Both the position numbers and the translations under genes were made by a program. A stretch of DNA of 64,000 nt, taken from positions 620,001 through 684,000 of the forward strand of contig NZ_PYVX01000001.1 of assembly GCF_003056305.1 (NCBI RefSeq), read 5' to 3'. The first letter of the stretch is position 1. Each line of letters starts with the position of its first letter. A model generated the notes under the pieces. The model searched no databases and had not been told where the DNA came from. It saw nothing but the letters and a program-made list of their open reading frames with translations. The DNA is from Halomonas denitrificans. Lineage in GTDB: Bacteria; Pseudomonadota; Gammaproteobacteria; Pseudomonadales; Halomonadaceae. This document shows, one piece after another, positions 52,966 to 60,646 of the stretch.

Positions 52966-53903
52966 GTGTGCGCTTCCTTCTGCTGGCCGTCCTCCACCAT
53001 GGAGACGAACATCTCCTCCAGGCGATTGGCGCGGTTGCGCATCGACATCACCTGCATGCCCTGCTCGCTGAGAGCCGAAAAGACGTCGTTGAGGCGCTGG
53101 CCGCGGTGCACCACCACCGCCAGCTGGGCGTCGTCCACCCGGCTGATCTCGAAGCCCTCGACCTCGGGGGCCGCCTCCACCGGATGGGCGAGATCGAGCA
53201 GGAAGGTCTCGGTGTCGAGCTCGGCGAGCAGCTCGCGCACGCTGGTGTCGCGGATGATCTCGCCGTGGTTGATGATGCCCACGCGGCGACAGAGGCTCTC
53301 GGCTTCCTCGAGGTAGTGGGTGGTGAGGATGATGGTGGTGCCCTCCTCCCGGTTGATGCGGCGCATGTACTCCCACATGCTGCGGCGCAGCTCGATGTCC
53401 ACGCCGGCGGTGGGCTCGTCGAGGATCAACAGCTTCGGGCGGTGCATCAGGGCGCGGGCGATCATCAGCCGGCGCTTCATGCCGCCGGAGAGCATCCGCG
53501 CGCTGCCGTTGCGCTTGTCCCAGAGGGCCAGATCGCGCAGCAGCTCCTCCGCGCGGGGCATCGCCTCGCGCCGCGACATGCCGTAGTAGCCCGCCTGGGC
53601 CAGCACGATGTCGATGACCCTCTCGAACTGGCTGAAGTTGAACTCCTGGGGCACCACGCCGAGGTGGTACTTGGCCCGGGCGAAGTCGGTGTCGATGTCG
53701 ATGCCGAAGATCGAGACCTTTCCTGCGGTCTTCTGCACCAGCGAGCAGACCACGCCCAGGGTGGTTGACTTGCCGGCGCCGTTGGGGCCCAGCAGGGCAT
53801 AGAAGTCGCCCTGGGCGACGTCGAGGTCGATGCCCTTGAGGGCCTCGAAGCCATTGCCGTAGACCTTGGTCAACCCACGGATGGAGAGAGCCGGTTCGGC
53901 CAT
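52962..53903 (-). CDS. yadG: ABC transporter ATPase (YadG-like)
   Basis: 313 residues. Walker A GPNGAGKST (about residue 40), signature LSGGMKRRLMIA, Walker B LLILDEPTAGVD, and H-loop LTTHYLEEAE. The C-terminal 80 residues match the YadG regulatory tail. The start MAEPALSIRG is chosen because upstream codons lack coding character. The gene is first in the yadGH(-queF) unit; the 300 bases upstream hold no gene. Confidence 0.9.
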   Translation of the reverse strand: MAEPALSIRGLTKVYGNGFEALKGIDLDVAQGDFYALLGPNGAGKSTTLGVVCSLVQKTAGKVSIFGIDIDTDFARAKYHLGVVPQEFNFSQFERVIDIVLAQAGYYGMSRREAMPRAEELLRDLALWDKRNGSARMLSGGMKRRLMIARALMHRPKLLILDEPTAGVDIELRRSMWEYMRRINREEGTTIILTTHYLEEAESLCRRVGIINHGEIIRDTSVRELLAELDTETFLLDLAHPVEAAPEVEGFEISRVDDAQLAVVVHRGQRLNDVFSALSEQGMQVMSMRNRANRLEEMFVSMVEDGQQKEAHT

Positions 53904-54202
53904 GAAAGATCCCGTACAGAAGATGAATGGGGTGCCATGCCGGCACGCGCCGGAAAAAACACCGCTCGCGGCCCGGCACACGGGGCGCTGAGATGGGGGC
54001 GGCACGGCGCAATTCAAGCCGCCGCTCACGTGGCAGTTCGAGCCGCCGCTCGATCCGAACCTCACGCAGCAACCGGTGCCTGCGCGCCCCGTCGCGACCT
54101 TCCATCTTACGCCACCGGCATGACAGTTCGCATGCTCATCGTTCACTCGGGCGTCGCGGGCCGTGTTGACCCCGTGACGCCGGGTCTCTAGGCTGGAGCG
54201 CA
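53904..54202. other. Divergent gap between yadG and the TPP riboswitch
   Basis: Roughly 300 bases that must hold the promoters for yadG (minus) and for the riboswitch leader (plus). I see no gene and no well-matched -35/-10 pair. Confidence 0.4.
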
Positions 54203-54305
54203 TTCCTGGGGGAGTCCTCGCGGACTGAGATTCCGGCCCCGTGCCTCGACGGCACGACCGGTAACCCTTCGAACCTGATCCGGATCATGCCGGCGAAGGG
54301 AAGGA
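54203..54305 (+). promoter_or_regulatory. TPP riboswitch (THI element) upstream of the sodium:solute symporter
   Basis: All conserved blocks are in order: a 5' P1 strand (TTCCTGGGGGAG), GGACTGAGA, the paired variable arm (CCGTGCC/GGCACG), then ACCCTTCGAACCTGATCCGG, ATCATGCCGGCGAAGGGA and the closing AAGGAA. TPP binding normally shuts down thiamine synthesis or uptake genes. About 95 bases separate it from the start codon, whose GGGAG site could be the regulated element. Confidence 0.95.
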
Positions 54306-54402
54306 AGTGCCATCCGGCCACGCTTCTCACCCAACGCAACTGCGTCCTCTCGTAGCGACGCTCGGCATCGCGCCCGGGCCATTCCATGCTAGGGAGAACG
54401 TC

Positions 54403-55845
54403 ATGCTGCCGACCACTCATGCCTTCTGGTGGCTCATCGCCTTCGCGGCACTGTTTGCCGTACCGGGCATGCTCTACGCGCGCCGCCACACCGAGAGCCT
54501 CGAGGACTTCATCATCGCCCGCAACAGCCAGGGCGCCACCGCCACGGTGCTGACCCTGATGGCCTCGACGCTGGGCACCTGGATCCTGTTCGGCCCCGCC
54601 CAGGCGGCCACCTGGGGCGGGCTGGGCGCCATCGCCGGCTATGCGCTCGGCTCACTGGCCCCGCGGCTGGTGATGATCCCGCTGGGGCGGCGCCTACGCG
54701 AGCTCTCGCCGGGCGGCCACTCGCTCACCGAGTTCGTGATGAGCCGCTACGGGCGCCCCATGTACGCCTTCACCCTGGTGATCATGCTGTTCTACCTGTT
54801 CATCTCCCTGGCCGCGGGGATCACCGCCATCGCCAAGATGGTCGGGCTGCTGGCGCCGGTGCCGCTCTGGGCGACCAGCTCGGTGGTGATGGCCGCCACC
54901 CTGCTCTACACCCTCTACGGCGGCCTGCGCGCCTCGATCTTCACCGACAAGGTGCAGATGGTCGTGATCCTGCCGCTGCTCGCCGTGCTGCTGATCGTCG
55001 GCTGGCAGGCCGCCGGCGGCGTTGGCCCCACCCTCGCCGGCATCGAGGCGACGGCGCCTCAGCTGCTGGACATCACCGACCTGGGCGGGCTCAAGGCGGG
55101 CCTCACCTTCTTTTTGGCCGTGATGCTGACCGGGCTCTTCTACCAGGGCAACTGGCAACGGGTCTACGCCGCCCAGAGCAACCGCGCCGTGGCCCTGGGC
55201 TTCCTGCTCGGGGGCCTTCTGAGCGCGCCGATGATCTTCGTGATGGGCCTGTTCGGCCTGGCGTTCGTGGGGCTGGGGCTGCCCGGCGACGGCTCGGTCG
55301 CGCTGTTCAGCGTGCTGCTCGCCGACATCCCCGGCTGGTTCGCGGTGGGCCTGATCTTCCTCGGCCTGGCGCTGGTCATGAGCAGCGCCGACACCACCTT
55401 GAGCGCCGCCTCGAGCATGATCGCCGTCGACGGCGGGCGCCTGCTGCCCGGTGCCAGCGACCAGCGGCTGATGCGCCTGTCGCGCTGGCTGATCCTGCTG
55501 CTGGCGCTGCCGGTGACCTTCGTCGCCGCCCAGGGCTACAGCGTGCTCTACCTCTTCCTGCTGGCCGACCTGCTGTGCTGCGCGGCGGCCTTCCCGGTGT
55601 TCTTCGGGCTGTTCAACCGCCGCTTCGACGGACGCGCCGCGGTGCTCGCTACCGTCAGCGGCCTGATCGCCGGCCTCACCCTCTTCCCGGCGCCGGGCGA
55701 TGCCCTGACCACCCTGATGGAGTCCTTCCTGCTCGCCACCTTCATGCCGGTCGTGACGGGCCTGGCGCTGCTGGCGCTGCTGCCGGCGAAGCAGCGCTTC
55801 GACTTCGCGGCGCTGAGCGCCGGCGCGCGACGCTTCGAGGGCTGA
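54403..55845 (+). CDS. Sodium:solute symporter under TPP riboswitch control, candidate thiamine/precursor importer (ThiV-like)
   Basis: 480 residues, 13 predicted TM helices, SSS family (LeuT fold). N-terminal FIIARNSQG and GTWILFGPAQAATWGGLGA are typical of the family; the sodium-site serines lie in VMSSADTTLSAASS (about residue 325-340). Comparative genomics has proposed SSS members behind TPP riboswitches (ThiV) to import thiamine or its pyrimidine precursor. GGGAG lies 7 bases before the ATG. It converges on the monooxygenase operon, which has its own TPP riboswitch. Transport specificity rests on the riboswitch, not on the protein sequence. Confidence 0.85.
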   Translation: MLPTTHAFWWLIAFAALFAVPGMLYARRHTESLEDFIIARNSQGATATVLTLMASTLGTWILFGPAQAATWGGLGAIAGYALGSLAPRLVMIPLGRRLRELSPGGHSLTEFVMSRYGRPMYAFTLVIMLFYLFISLAAGITAIAKMVGLLAPVPLWATSSVVMAATLLYTLYGGLRASIFTDKVQMVVILPLLAVLLIVGWQAAGGVGPTLAGIEATAPQLLDITDLGGLKAGLTFFLAVMLTGLFYQGNWQRVYAAQSNRAVALGFLLGGLLSAPMIFVMGLFGLAFVGLGLPGDGSVALFSVLLADIPGWFAVGLIFLGLALVMSSADTTLSAASSMIAVDGGRLLPGASDQRLMRLSRWLILLLALPVTFVAAQGYSVLYLFLLADLLCCAAAFPVFFGLFNRRFDGRAAVLATVSGLIAGLTLFPAPGDALTTLMESFLLATFMPVVTGLALLALLPAKQRFDFAALSAGARRFEG

Positions 55846-55866
55846 GCACCCCCCGCCCCAGACGAC

Positions 55867-55888
55867 AACGCCCCTCTCGAGGGGCGTT
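55867..55888. terminator. Bidirectional terminator between the two TPP-controlled units
   Basis: 9-bp stem AACGCCCCT / AGGGGCGTT with loop CTCG, followed by TTTGCTTTTTGG on the plus strand, 22 bases beyond the symporter stop. Confidence 0.85.
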
Positions 55889-55917
55889 TTGCTTTTTGGG
55901 GCGCCGTGAGCGAATCG

Positions 55918-57237
55918 CTAGAGGCGTCGGCCCGCCGGGCGCTCGAGGCCCAGGTGGCCGCGCAGCGTGGTGGCGGTGTACGCCTCGCGGAAGAGCCCGC
56001 GGCGCTGCAGTGCCGGCACCACCTGGTCCACGAAGTCCTCGATGCCGCCGGGCAGCGACGGCGGCATCAGGTTGAAGCCGTCCGCCCCGCGGCCGTGGAA
56101 CCAGCGTTCCATCTCGTCGGCGATGCTCTCCGGCGTGCCGACCATGGTGCAGTGGCCGCCGCCGGCGGCGAGCCGCCCCAGCAGCTCGCGCAGGGTCGGT
56201 CGTTCGGTCTCGATGATGCGCAGGATGGTGGCGTAGCGCCCCTGGGGGCCGCGGAACTCGGCAAGCGGCGGCAGCCGCGGCACCGGCGCGTCCAGCTCCC
56301 AGTCGCTGCAGTCCTGTTCGATGAAGAGCCCAAGCTGGCGCAGCGAGGCCGCCACCGGCAGGCACTCGTCCAGCTCGCGCTGCTTGGCCCTGGCCTCCGC
56401 CATGGTGGAGCCGACGTAGGTGACGAGCCCCGGCAGGATGGGCACCGGCGCGGTGCGCCCGGCCGCTTCCACCCGTGACTTGATGTCCCGGTAGTAGCCC
56501 TGGGCGGTCGGGAGGTCGTAGGCGACCGCGTAGATTGCCTCGGCGTAGCGCGCCGCCAGATCGCGCCCCTGGGAGGAGGCGCCCGCCTGCACCAGCACCG
56601 GGTGGCCCTGGGGCGGGCGCGGCAGGTTCAGGGGCCCGTCCACCAGGAAGTGCTCGCCGTGGTGGTCGATCCGGCGCACCTTGTCCGGGTCGGCATAGCG
56701 GCCATGGTGGTCGCGCTCGATGGCGTCGTCGGCCCAGCTGTCCCACAGCGCCAGCACCGTCTGCACAAACTCCTCGGCCCGGGCGTAGCGTTCGGCATGC
56801 GGGGGCATGGCCGGGTAGCCGTGGTTGCGCGCCTCGCTGTCGAACATCGAGGTCACCACGTTCCAGCCCACGCGTCCGCCGGAGATGTGATCCAGCGAGC
56901 CCACCAGCCGGGCCGCGTGGAAGGGGGTGTAGAAGGTGCTGGAGAGCGTGCTGATCAGCCCGATGTGCCGGGTGGCCCGGCTCATGGCGGAGAGCGCGGT
57001 CAGCGGCTCGAGGTGCCAGTTGAAGCCGTCCTCCACGCTGCCGGCACTCATGCCGTCGGCGAAGAACACCGCGTCCAGCTTGCCGCGCTCGGCGGTACGG
57101 GCCAGGGACTCGTAGTAGGCGATGTCGCCGAGCCGCTCGGCGCTGGAGTCGGGGTGCCGCCAGGCCGCGCGATGGTGGCCGGCGCCCATCACGAACAGGT
57201 TGAGGTGCAGCTTTTCGTCGGGGTTGCGCGGTTTCAT
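55918..57237 (-). CDS. LLM-class flavin monooxygenase (NtaA/SnaA/DszA type), TPP-riboswitch controlled
   Basis: 439 residues of the bacterial luciferase-like superfamily, NtaA/SnaA/DszA subfamily: HLNLFVMGAGHH at the N-terminus, FFADGMSAG, GRVGWNVVTS (about residue 140) and HFLVDGPLNLPRPPQGHPVLVQAGASSQGRDLAA in the middle (quoted in parts: a flavin phosphate site). Members use reduced FMN from a separate reductase to oxidise N- or S-containing substrates, some opening sulfur heterocycles. The ATG overlaps the SDR stop by one base, so both lie behind the same TPP riboswitch. A thiamine-, thiazole- or pyrimidine-derived substrate is inferred from that control. Confidence 0.85.
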   Translation of the reverse strand: MKPRNPDEKLHLNLFVMGAGHHRAAWRHPDSSAERLGDIAYYESLARTAERGKLDAVFFADGMSAGSVEDGFNWHLEPLTALSAMSRATRHIGLISTLSSTFYTPFHAARLVGSLDHISGGRVGWNVVTSMFDSEARNHGYPAMPPHAERYARAEEFVQTVLALWDSWADDAIERDHHGRYADPDKVRRIDHHGEHFLVDGPLNLPRPPQGHPVLVQAGASSQGRDLAARYAEAIYAVAYDLPTAQGYYRDIKSRVEAAGRTAPVPILPGLVTYVGSTMAEARAKQRELDECLPVAASLRQLGLFIEQDCSDWELDAPVPRLPPLAEFRGPQGRYATILRIIETERPTLRELLGRLAAGGGHCTMVGTPESIADEMERWFHGRGADGFNLMPPSLPGGIEDFVDQVVPALQRRGLFREAYTATTLRGHLGLERPAGRRL

Positions 57238-58013
57238 CACCCTTTCACCAGTCCGCCGTCGACGATCAGGTTCTGGCCGGTGACCGCCCTCGCCCACGGC
57301 GAGGCGAAGAACAGCGCCGCGTCGGCGAACTCCTCCGGCGTGGTCACCCGGCGCAGCGGGGTGTTCTGCGCGATCAGCTCGAAGACCGCCTCCGGGGTCG
57401 CGCTCGACGCATCGGTGGTGCGCAGCAGGCCCCCGGAGATCATGTTCACGGTGATGTTGTCGGGCCCCAGGTCGTTGGCGAGGGTGCGGGTCAGCGAGAG
57501 CAGCGCGGCCTTGCCGGCGGTGTAGTCGTGATAGGGCACGACGGGATTCTGGAAGAGGTTGGTGCCGACGTTGATGATCCGCCCGCCGCCCTGCTCGCGC
57601 ATGCCGGAAAGCGCCGCCTGGATGGTGTTCAGCGCGCCCCGGTTGACGCCCTCGAGCTGCTGCTGGAGGTGTGCCCAGTCGAGGGTGTCGGCGTCGGGCC
57701 GCGCGTCGCCGTTGAAGGTGAATTCGGGCAGGGCGTTGTTGACCACGGTGGTGATCGGGGCGCCGAAATGGGCGCGCGCCTGCTCGAAGAGCACCTTCAC
57801 CGCCTCGGGCTCGCGCACGTCGGCCTGGACGGCCAGGGCGCGCTCCGGCGCGTCCTTCGCCAGCGCCTCGGCGGCCTCGCGGCTCTGGTAGTAGTTGACC
57901 ACAACGCGGGCGCTCTGGTCGAGGAAGGCCCGGGTCAGGCGGGCGCCGAGACCGCGAGCGCCGCCGGTCACGAGCACGACCTGCTGGTCGAGGGGGAGAG
58001 AGGAAACGGCCAT
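57237..58013 (-). CDS. Short-chain dehydrogenase/reductase, TPP-riboswitch controlled
   Basis: 258 residues, classical SDR. NAD(P) motif VTGGARGLGARL (residues about 15-26), NNALP in place of NNAG, and the catalytic pair in DYTAGKAAL (YxxxK). The usual Ser 13 residues before the Tyr appears to be Thr (NVGTNLF). I start at MAVSSLPL with AAGGAG 6 bases upstream. It is often labelled 3-oxoacyl-ACP reductase, but the TPP riboswitch leader and tight coupling to a flavin monooxygenase argue for a thiamine-related alcohol or aldehyde oxidation. Confidence 0.85.
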   Translation of the reverse strand: MAVSSLPLDQQVVLVTGGARGLGARLTRAFLDQSARVVVNYYQSREAAEALAKDAPERALAVQADVREPEAVKVLFEQARAHFGAPITTVVNNALPEFTFNGDARPDADTLDWAHLQQQLEGVNRGALNTIQAALSGMREQGGGRIINVGTNLFQNPVVPYHDYTAGKAALLSLTRTLANDLGPDNITVNMISGGLLRTTDASSATPEAVFELIAQNTPLRRVTTPEEFADAALFFASPWARAVTGQNLIVDGGLVKG

Positions 58014-58051
58014 GAGGACTCCTTGGTGCGCGGCAAAGGGCGCCGCACTGG

Positions 58052-58142
58052 AGCCGGCCGACATCCCTTCGCCAGTGTGAACTGGATCAGGTTCGACGGG
58101 TATCATCTCAGCGGCCGTGGCCGCACCCCGTGTCTCGGGCCA
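58052..58142 (-). promoter_or_regulatory. TPP riboswitch (THI element) upstream of the SDR-monooxygenase operon
   Basis: On the minus strand the blocks run GGCCCGAGACACGGGGTGC, GCTGAGATGATACCC, GTCGAACCTGATCCAG, then CTGGCGAAGGGATGTCGGCC. This is the canonical TPP aptamer, 38 bases before the SDR start. A short GC dyad (GTGCGGC ... GCCGCGCAC) between aptamer and start could expose or hide the AAGGAG site. Confidence 0.95.
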
Positions 58143-58172
58143 CCATAGCGCATTCAGTCAGGCAGCAACAGC

Positions 58173-58338
58173 CGGGCTGGCGCTCCAGCTCGTGACAGAG
58201 CCTTGGCCTGACCGGAGAAGTACTGGAGTCTTATGGAGCGGGGAACGAGATTCGACCGGGCTGGCGCTCCAGCTCGTGACGCGAGCCTTGGCCTGACCGG
58301 GGAGATACTGGAGTCTTATGGAGCGGGAAACGAGATTC
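58173..58338. repeat. Imperfect 83-84-bp tandem duplication next to the tRNA array
   Basis: Two copies, 58173-58255 and from 58256, share CCGGGCTGGCGCTCCAGCTC, GAGCCTTGGCCTGACCGG and TACTGGAGTCTTATGGAGCG, each ending in the 3' part of tRNA-Gly. The second copy leads into the intact tRNA-Gly; the first ends in a truncated one. Confidence 0.8.
58234..58255 (-). pseudogene. Truncated tRNA-Gly 3' end
   Basis: 22 bases equal to the T-arm, acceptor strand and CCA of the neighbouring tRNA-Gly genes, with one change, then sequence diverges into the duplicated spacer. It is a leftover of a fourth array unit. Confidence 0.75.
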
Positions 58339-58393
58339 GAACTCGCGACCCTCGCCTTGGCAAGGCGATGCTCTACCACTGAGCTATTCCCGC
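58319..58393 (-). tRNA. tRNA-Gly (GCC), array copy 3
   Basis: 75 bases including CCA. Acceptor GCGGGAA, anticodon loop TTGCCAA giving GCC, T-loop GTTCGAATC. Identical to the other two Gly copies. It is the last intact gene of the array in the direction of transcription. Confidence 0.95.
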
Positions 58394-58420
58394 TGATCTG
58401 GAGGGCGTGCTTGTGAGAAG

Positions 58421-58496
58421 TGGCGTCCCATAGGGGGTTCGAACCCCTGTTACCGCCGTGAAAGGGCGGTGTCCTAGGCCACTAGACGAATGGGAC
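58421..58496 (-). tRNA. tRNA-Glu (TTC), array copy 3
   Basis: 76 bases including CCA. Acceptor GTCCCAT, anticodon loop CTTTCAC giving TTC. It differs from the other two Glu copies by one base in the D-stem region (GGCCTAGG instead of GGTCTAGG). Confidence 0.95.
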
Positions 58497-58499
58497 GCA

Positions 58500-58574
58500 T
58501 GGAGCGGGAAACGAGATTCGAACTCGCGACCCTCGCCTTGGCAAGGCGATGCTCTACCACTGAGCTATTCCCGC
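58500..58574 (-). tRNA. tRNA-Gly (GCC), array copy 2
   Basis: 75 bases including CCA, same sequence as the other Gly copies. The spacer to the following Glu gene is only 3 bases, so processing must be exact. Confidence 0.95.
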
Positions 58575-58613
58575 TTGGTCTTCTCGCACTGTGTTGCCAC
58601 CGGAAGTCGAAGG

Positions 58614-58689
58614 TGGCGTCCCATAGGGGGTTCGAACCCCTGTTACCGCCGTGAAAGGGCGGTGTCCTAGACCACTAGACGAATGGGAC
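58614..58689 (-). tRNA. tRNA-Glu (TTC), array copy 2
   Basis: 76 bases including CCA; anticodon loop CTTTCAC. Acceptor and arms are identical to copy 1. Confidence 0.95.
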
Positions 58690-58731
58690 GCAATTTTTAC
58701 CTTCAAACTACTACCTTCCTCGAAAGGAAGA

Positions 58732-58806
58732 TGGAGCGGGAAACGAGATTCGAACTCGCGACCCTCGCCTTGGCAAGGCGATGCTCTACCACTGAGCTAT
58801 TCCCGC
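58732..58806 (-). tRNA. tRNA-Gly (GCC), array copy 1
   Basis: 75 bases including CCA; anticodon GCC. Between it and Glu copy 2 lies a short dyad (CTTCCT..AGGAAG) of unknown use. Confidence 0.95.
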
Positions 58807-58830
58807 ACTCCGGTACCTTAACGAATCGAG

Positions 58831-58906
58831 TGGCGTCCCATAGGGGGTTCGAACCCCTGTTACCGCCGTGAAAGGGCGGTGTCCTAGACCACTAGACGAA
58901 TGGGAC
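58831..58906 (-). tRNA. tRNA-Glu (TTC), array copy 1
   Basis: 76 bases including CCA; anticodon TTC. It is the first gene of the array, about 25 bases after the predicted transcription start. Confidence 0.95.
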
Positions 58907-58936
58907 GCATTGGCTCGCCTCGTCGAGGTGCGGCGA

Positions 58937-58965
58937 ATATTACCGACGCCCCCGGGGAGTGTCAA
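58937..58965 (-). promoter_or_regulatory. Near-consensus promoter of the tRNA array
   Basis: On the minus strand TTGACA (58965-58960), 17-base spacer, TAATAT (58942-58937), then a GC-rich discriminator (TCGCCGC). This fits a strong, stringently controlled stable-RNA promoter. Confidence 0.9.
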
Positions 58966-59100
58966 GCGCCTGTCGCCGCTCGTTGATATCACGTGACCTG
59001 TCGGAGGGCAGCACTGGAAACCCCCGCCCGGGGAGATGTCAGAATGAGGGCGAGACGCCGAGCCTGCCGCCGGTTCCACGACGCAATGAGGAGAGAGGCC

Positions 59101-59502
59101 ATGCGCAGCAAGATTCACAAGAGCGACGCCGAGTGGCGTGAGCAGCTGACGCCGGAGCAGTACCGCGTCACCCGCGAGAAGGGCACCGAACCGGCCTTCA
59201 GCGGGAAGTACCACGTGAGCGACGAGCACGGCATCTACCACTGCGTGTGCTGCCACGCGCCGCTGTTCGAGAACGAGCACAAGTTCAATGCCGGCTGCGG
59301 CTGGCCGAGCTTCGATCGCCCCTTCACGCCGAAGTGCGTCGAGGAGCATACCGACACCAGCCACGGCATGCAGCGCACCGAGGTGACCTGCGCCCGCTGC
59401 GACGCCCACCTCGGCCACGTCTTCCCCGACGGCCCGCCGGAGACCACCGGGCTTCGCTACTGCATCAACTCGGTGGCGATCGAGTTCCACGCCGGCGAGT
59501 AG
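59101..59502 (+). CDS. msrB: Peptide-methionine (R)-S-oxide reductase
   Basis: 133 residues. MsrB repairs the R-sulfoxide of methionine. Two CxxC zinc pairs (CVCC and CARC) and the catalytic Cys in [12 protein letters not shown] are present, with the substrate motif AGCGWPSF. I start at MRSKIHKSD, with GAGGAGAGAGG upstream; the longer frame to 58993 has no coding character. It stands alone between the tRNA array and ylqF. Confidence 0.95.
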   Translation: MRSKIHKSDAEWREQLTPEQYRVTREKGTEPAFSGKYHVSDEHGIYHCVCCHAPLFENEHKFNAGCGWPSFDRPFTPKCVEEHTDTSHGMQRTEVTCARCDAHLGHVFPDGPPETTGLRYCINSVAIEFHAGE

Positions 59503-59594
59503 CCGCGCGCCCCGCGACCGCCCCGCTCGGCGACGGCCGTCCATCTGCTATGATGGGCGGCCGTTTTTATTCACGCTCACGCAGGAGAGGCTCG

Positions 59595-60575
59595 ATGCTC
59601 GGCTGGTTTCCGGGACACATGAACAAGGCGCGACGGCAGATCCTCGAGGCGCTGCCGGAGATCGACGTGGTGATCGAGGTGCTCGACGCCCGTCTGCCCT
59701 ACTCCAGCGCCAACCCCATGCTCGCCGAGCTGACCCGCCACAAGCCGGTGCTCAAGATCCTCTCGCGGGCCGACCTCGCCGACCCCGAGCGCACCCGGGA
59801 GTGGACGGCCTTCTTCGACGCCCAGGCCGACACCCGGGCGCTGGCGGTGACCACCACCAAGGCCCGCGAGCTCAAGCGCATCCCGAAGCTGTGCCACGAG
59901 CTGGCCGGCCAGGTGCGCGCCGACCGCGACGTGCGGGTGATGGTCATGGGCATTCCCAACGTCGGCAAGTCGACCCTGATCAACGGCCTGGCCGGGCGCA
60001 CCATCGCCAAGACCGGCAACGAGCCCGCCGTCACCAAGCGCCAGCAGAAGGTGCGCATCGGCGGCCGGGTGGCGCTGATCGACACCCCCGGGGTGCTGTG
60101 GCCGAAGATCGAGGACCAGGCGAGTGCCCACCGCCTGGCGGCGAGCGGCGCCATCCGCGATACCGCCATCGACTACGTCGACGTCGCCGTGGTCGCCGCC
60201 GCCGAGCTGGCTCGGCGCTATCCCGAGGCGCTCAGCGCGCGCTACAAGCTGAAGTCGCTGCCGGCCTACACGGCGCATCCCGACGCCGACCAGGTGGACG
60301 CCGACGGCCCCGCGCGGGTCGACCTGCTGGCCCTGTGCGGCTACGACGGCCATGCCATCCTCACCGAGATCGCGTCAAAGCGCGGCGGCCTGCGCGCCGG
60401 CGGCGAGGTCGACCTGCACCGCGGCGCGGAGGTGCTGCTCCACGAGCTGCGCGACGGCAAGCTCGGCCGCCTGACCCTGGAGACCCCGGCCGACATCCCG
60501 CCCGAGCCGGAACCGGAGCCGGAACCGGGAGACGCGCCCCGCGAGGATGGTGGCGACGAGGCCGAGCCCGCATAA
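59595..60575 (+). CDS. ylqF: Ribosome biogenesis GTPase YlqF/RbgA
   Basis: 326 residues of a circularly permuted GTPase: G4-like DARLPYSS / SRADLAD first, then G1 GIPNVGKSTLIN (about residue 120) and G3 DTPGVLWPK. In Bacillus the homologue matures the large ribosomal subunit; the gammaproteobacterial role is less well studied. The C-terminal tail is an acidic Glu/Pro repeat (EPEPEPEP) of about 30 residues. GGAGAGG lies before the ATG. The alaA gene follows after 71 bases. Confidence 0.92.
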   Translation: MLGWFPGHMNKARRQILEALPEIDVVIEVLDARLPYSSANPMLAELTRHKPVLKILSRADLADPERTREWTAFFDAQADTRALAVTTTKARELKRIPKLCHELAGQVRADRDVRVMVMGIPNVGKSTLINGLAGRTIAKTGNEPAVTKRQQKVRIGGRVALIDTPGVLWPKIEDQASAHRLAASGAIRDTAIDYVDVAVVAAAELARRYPEALSARYKLKSLPAYTAHPDADQVDADGPARVDLLALCGYDGHAILTEIASKRGGLRAGGEVDLHRGAEVLLHELRDGKLGRLTLETPADIPPEPEPEPEPGDAPREDGGDEAEPA

Positions 60576-60646
60576 TCGCAGGCGACGCCGACGAACAACG
60601 ACCGCCCGCCAGAGGCGGCACACGGACATCACTGGATTCAGCGCCC

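Noticed and set aside
52192..54105. A single 637-codon frame covering the YadH permease and antisense-like upstream sequence
   Set aside because: Only the last 257 codons make sense as the permease; the upstream part is the ATPase gene read in the wrong frame.
58319..58906. CRISPR-like array because of regularly repeated blocks
   Set aside because: The repeats are complete tRNA-Gly and tRNA-Glu genes; no CRISPR repeat-spacer pattern or cas gene is present anywhere in the window.
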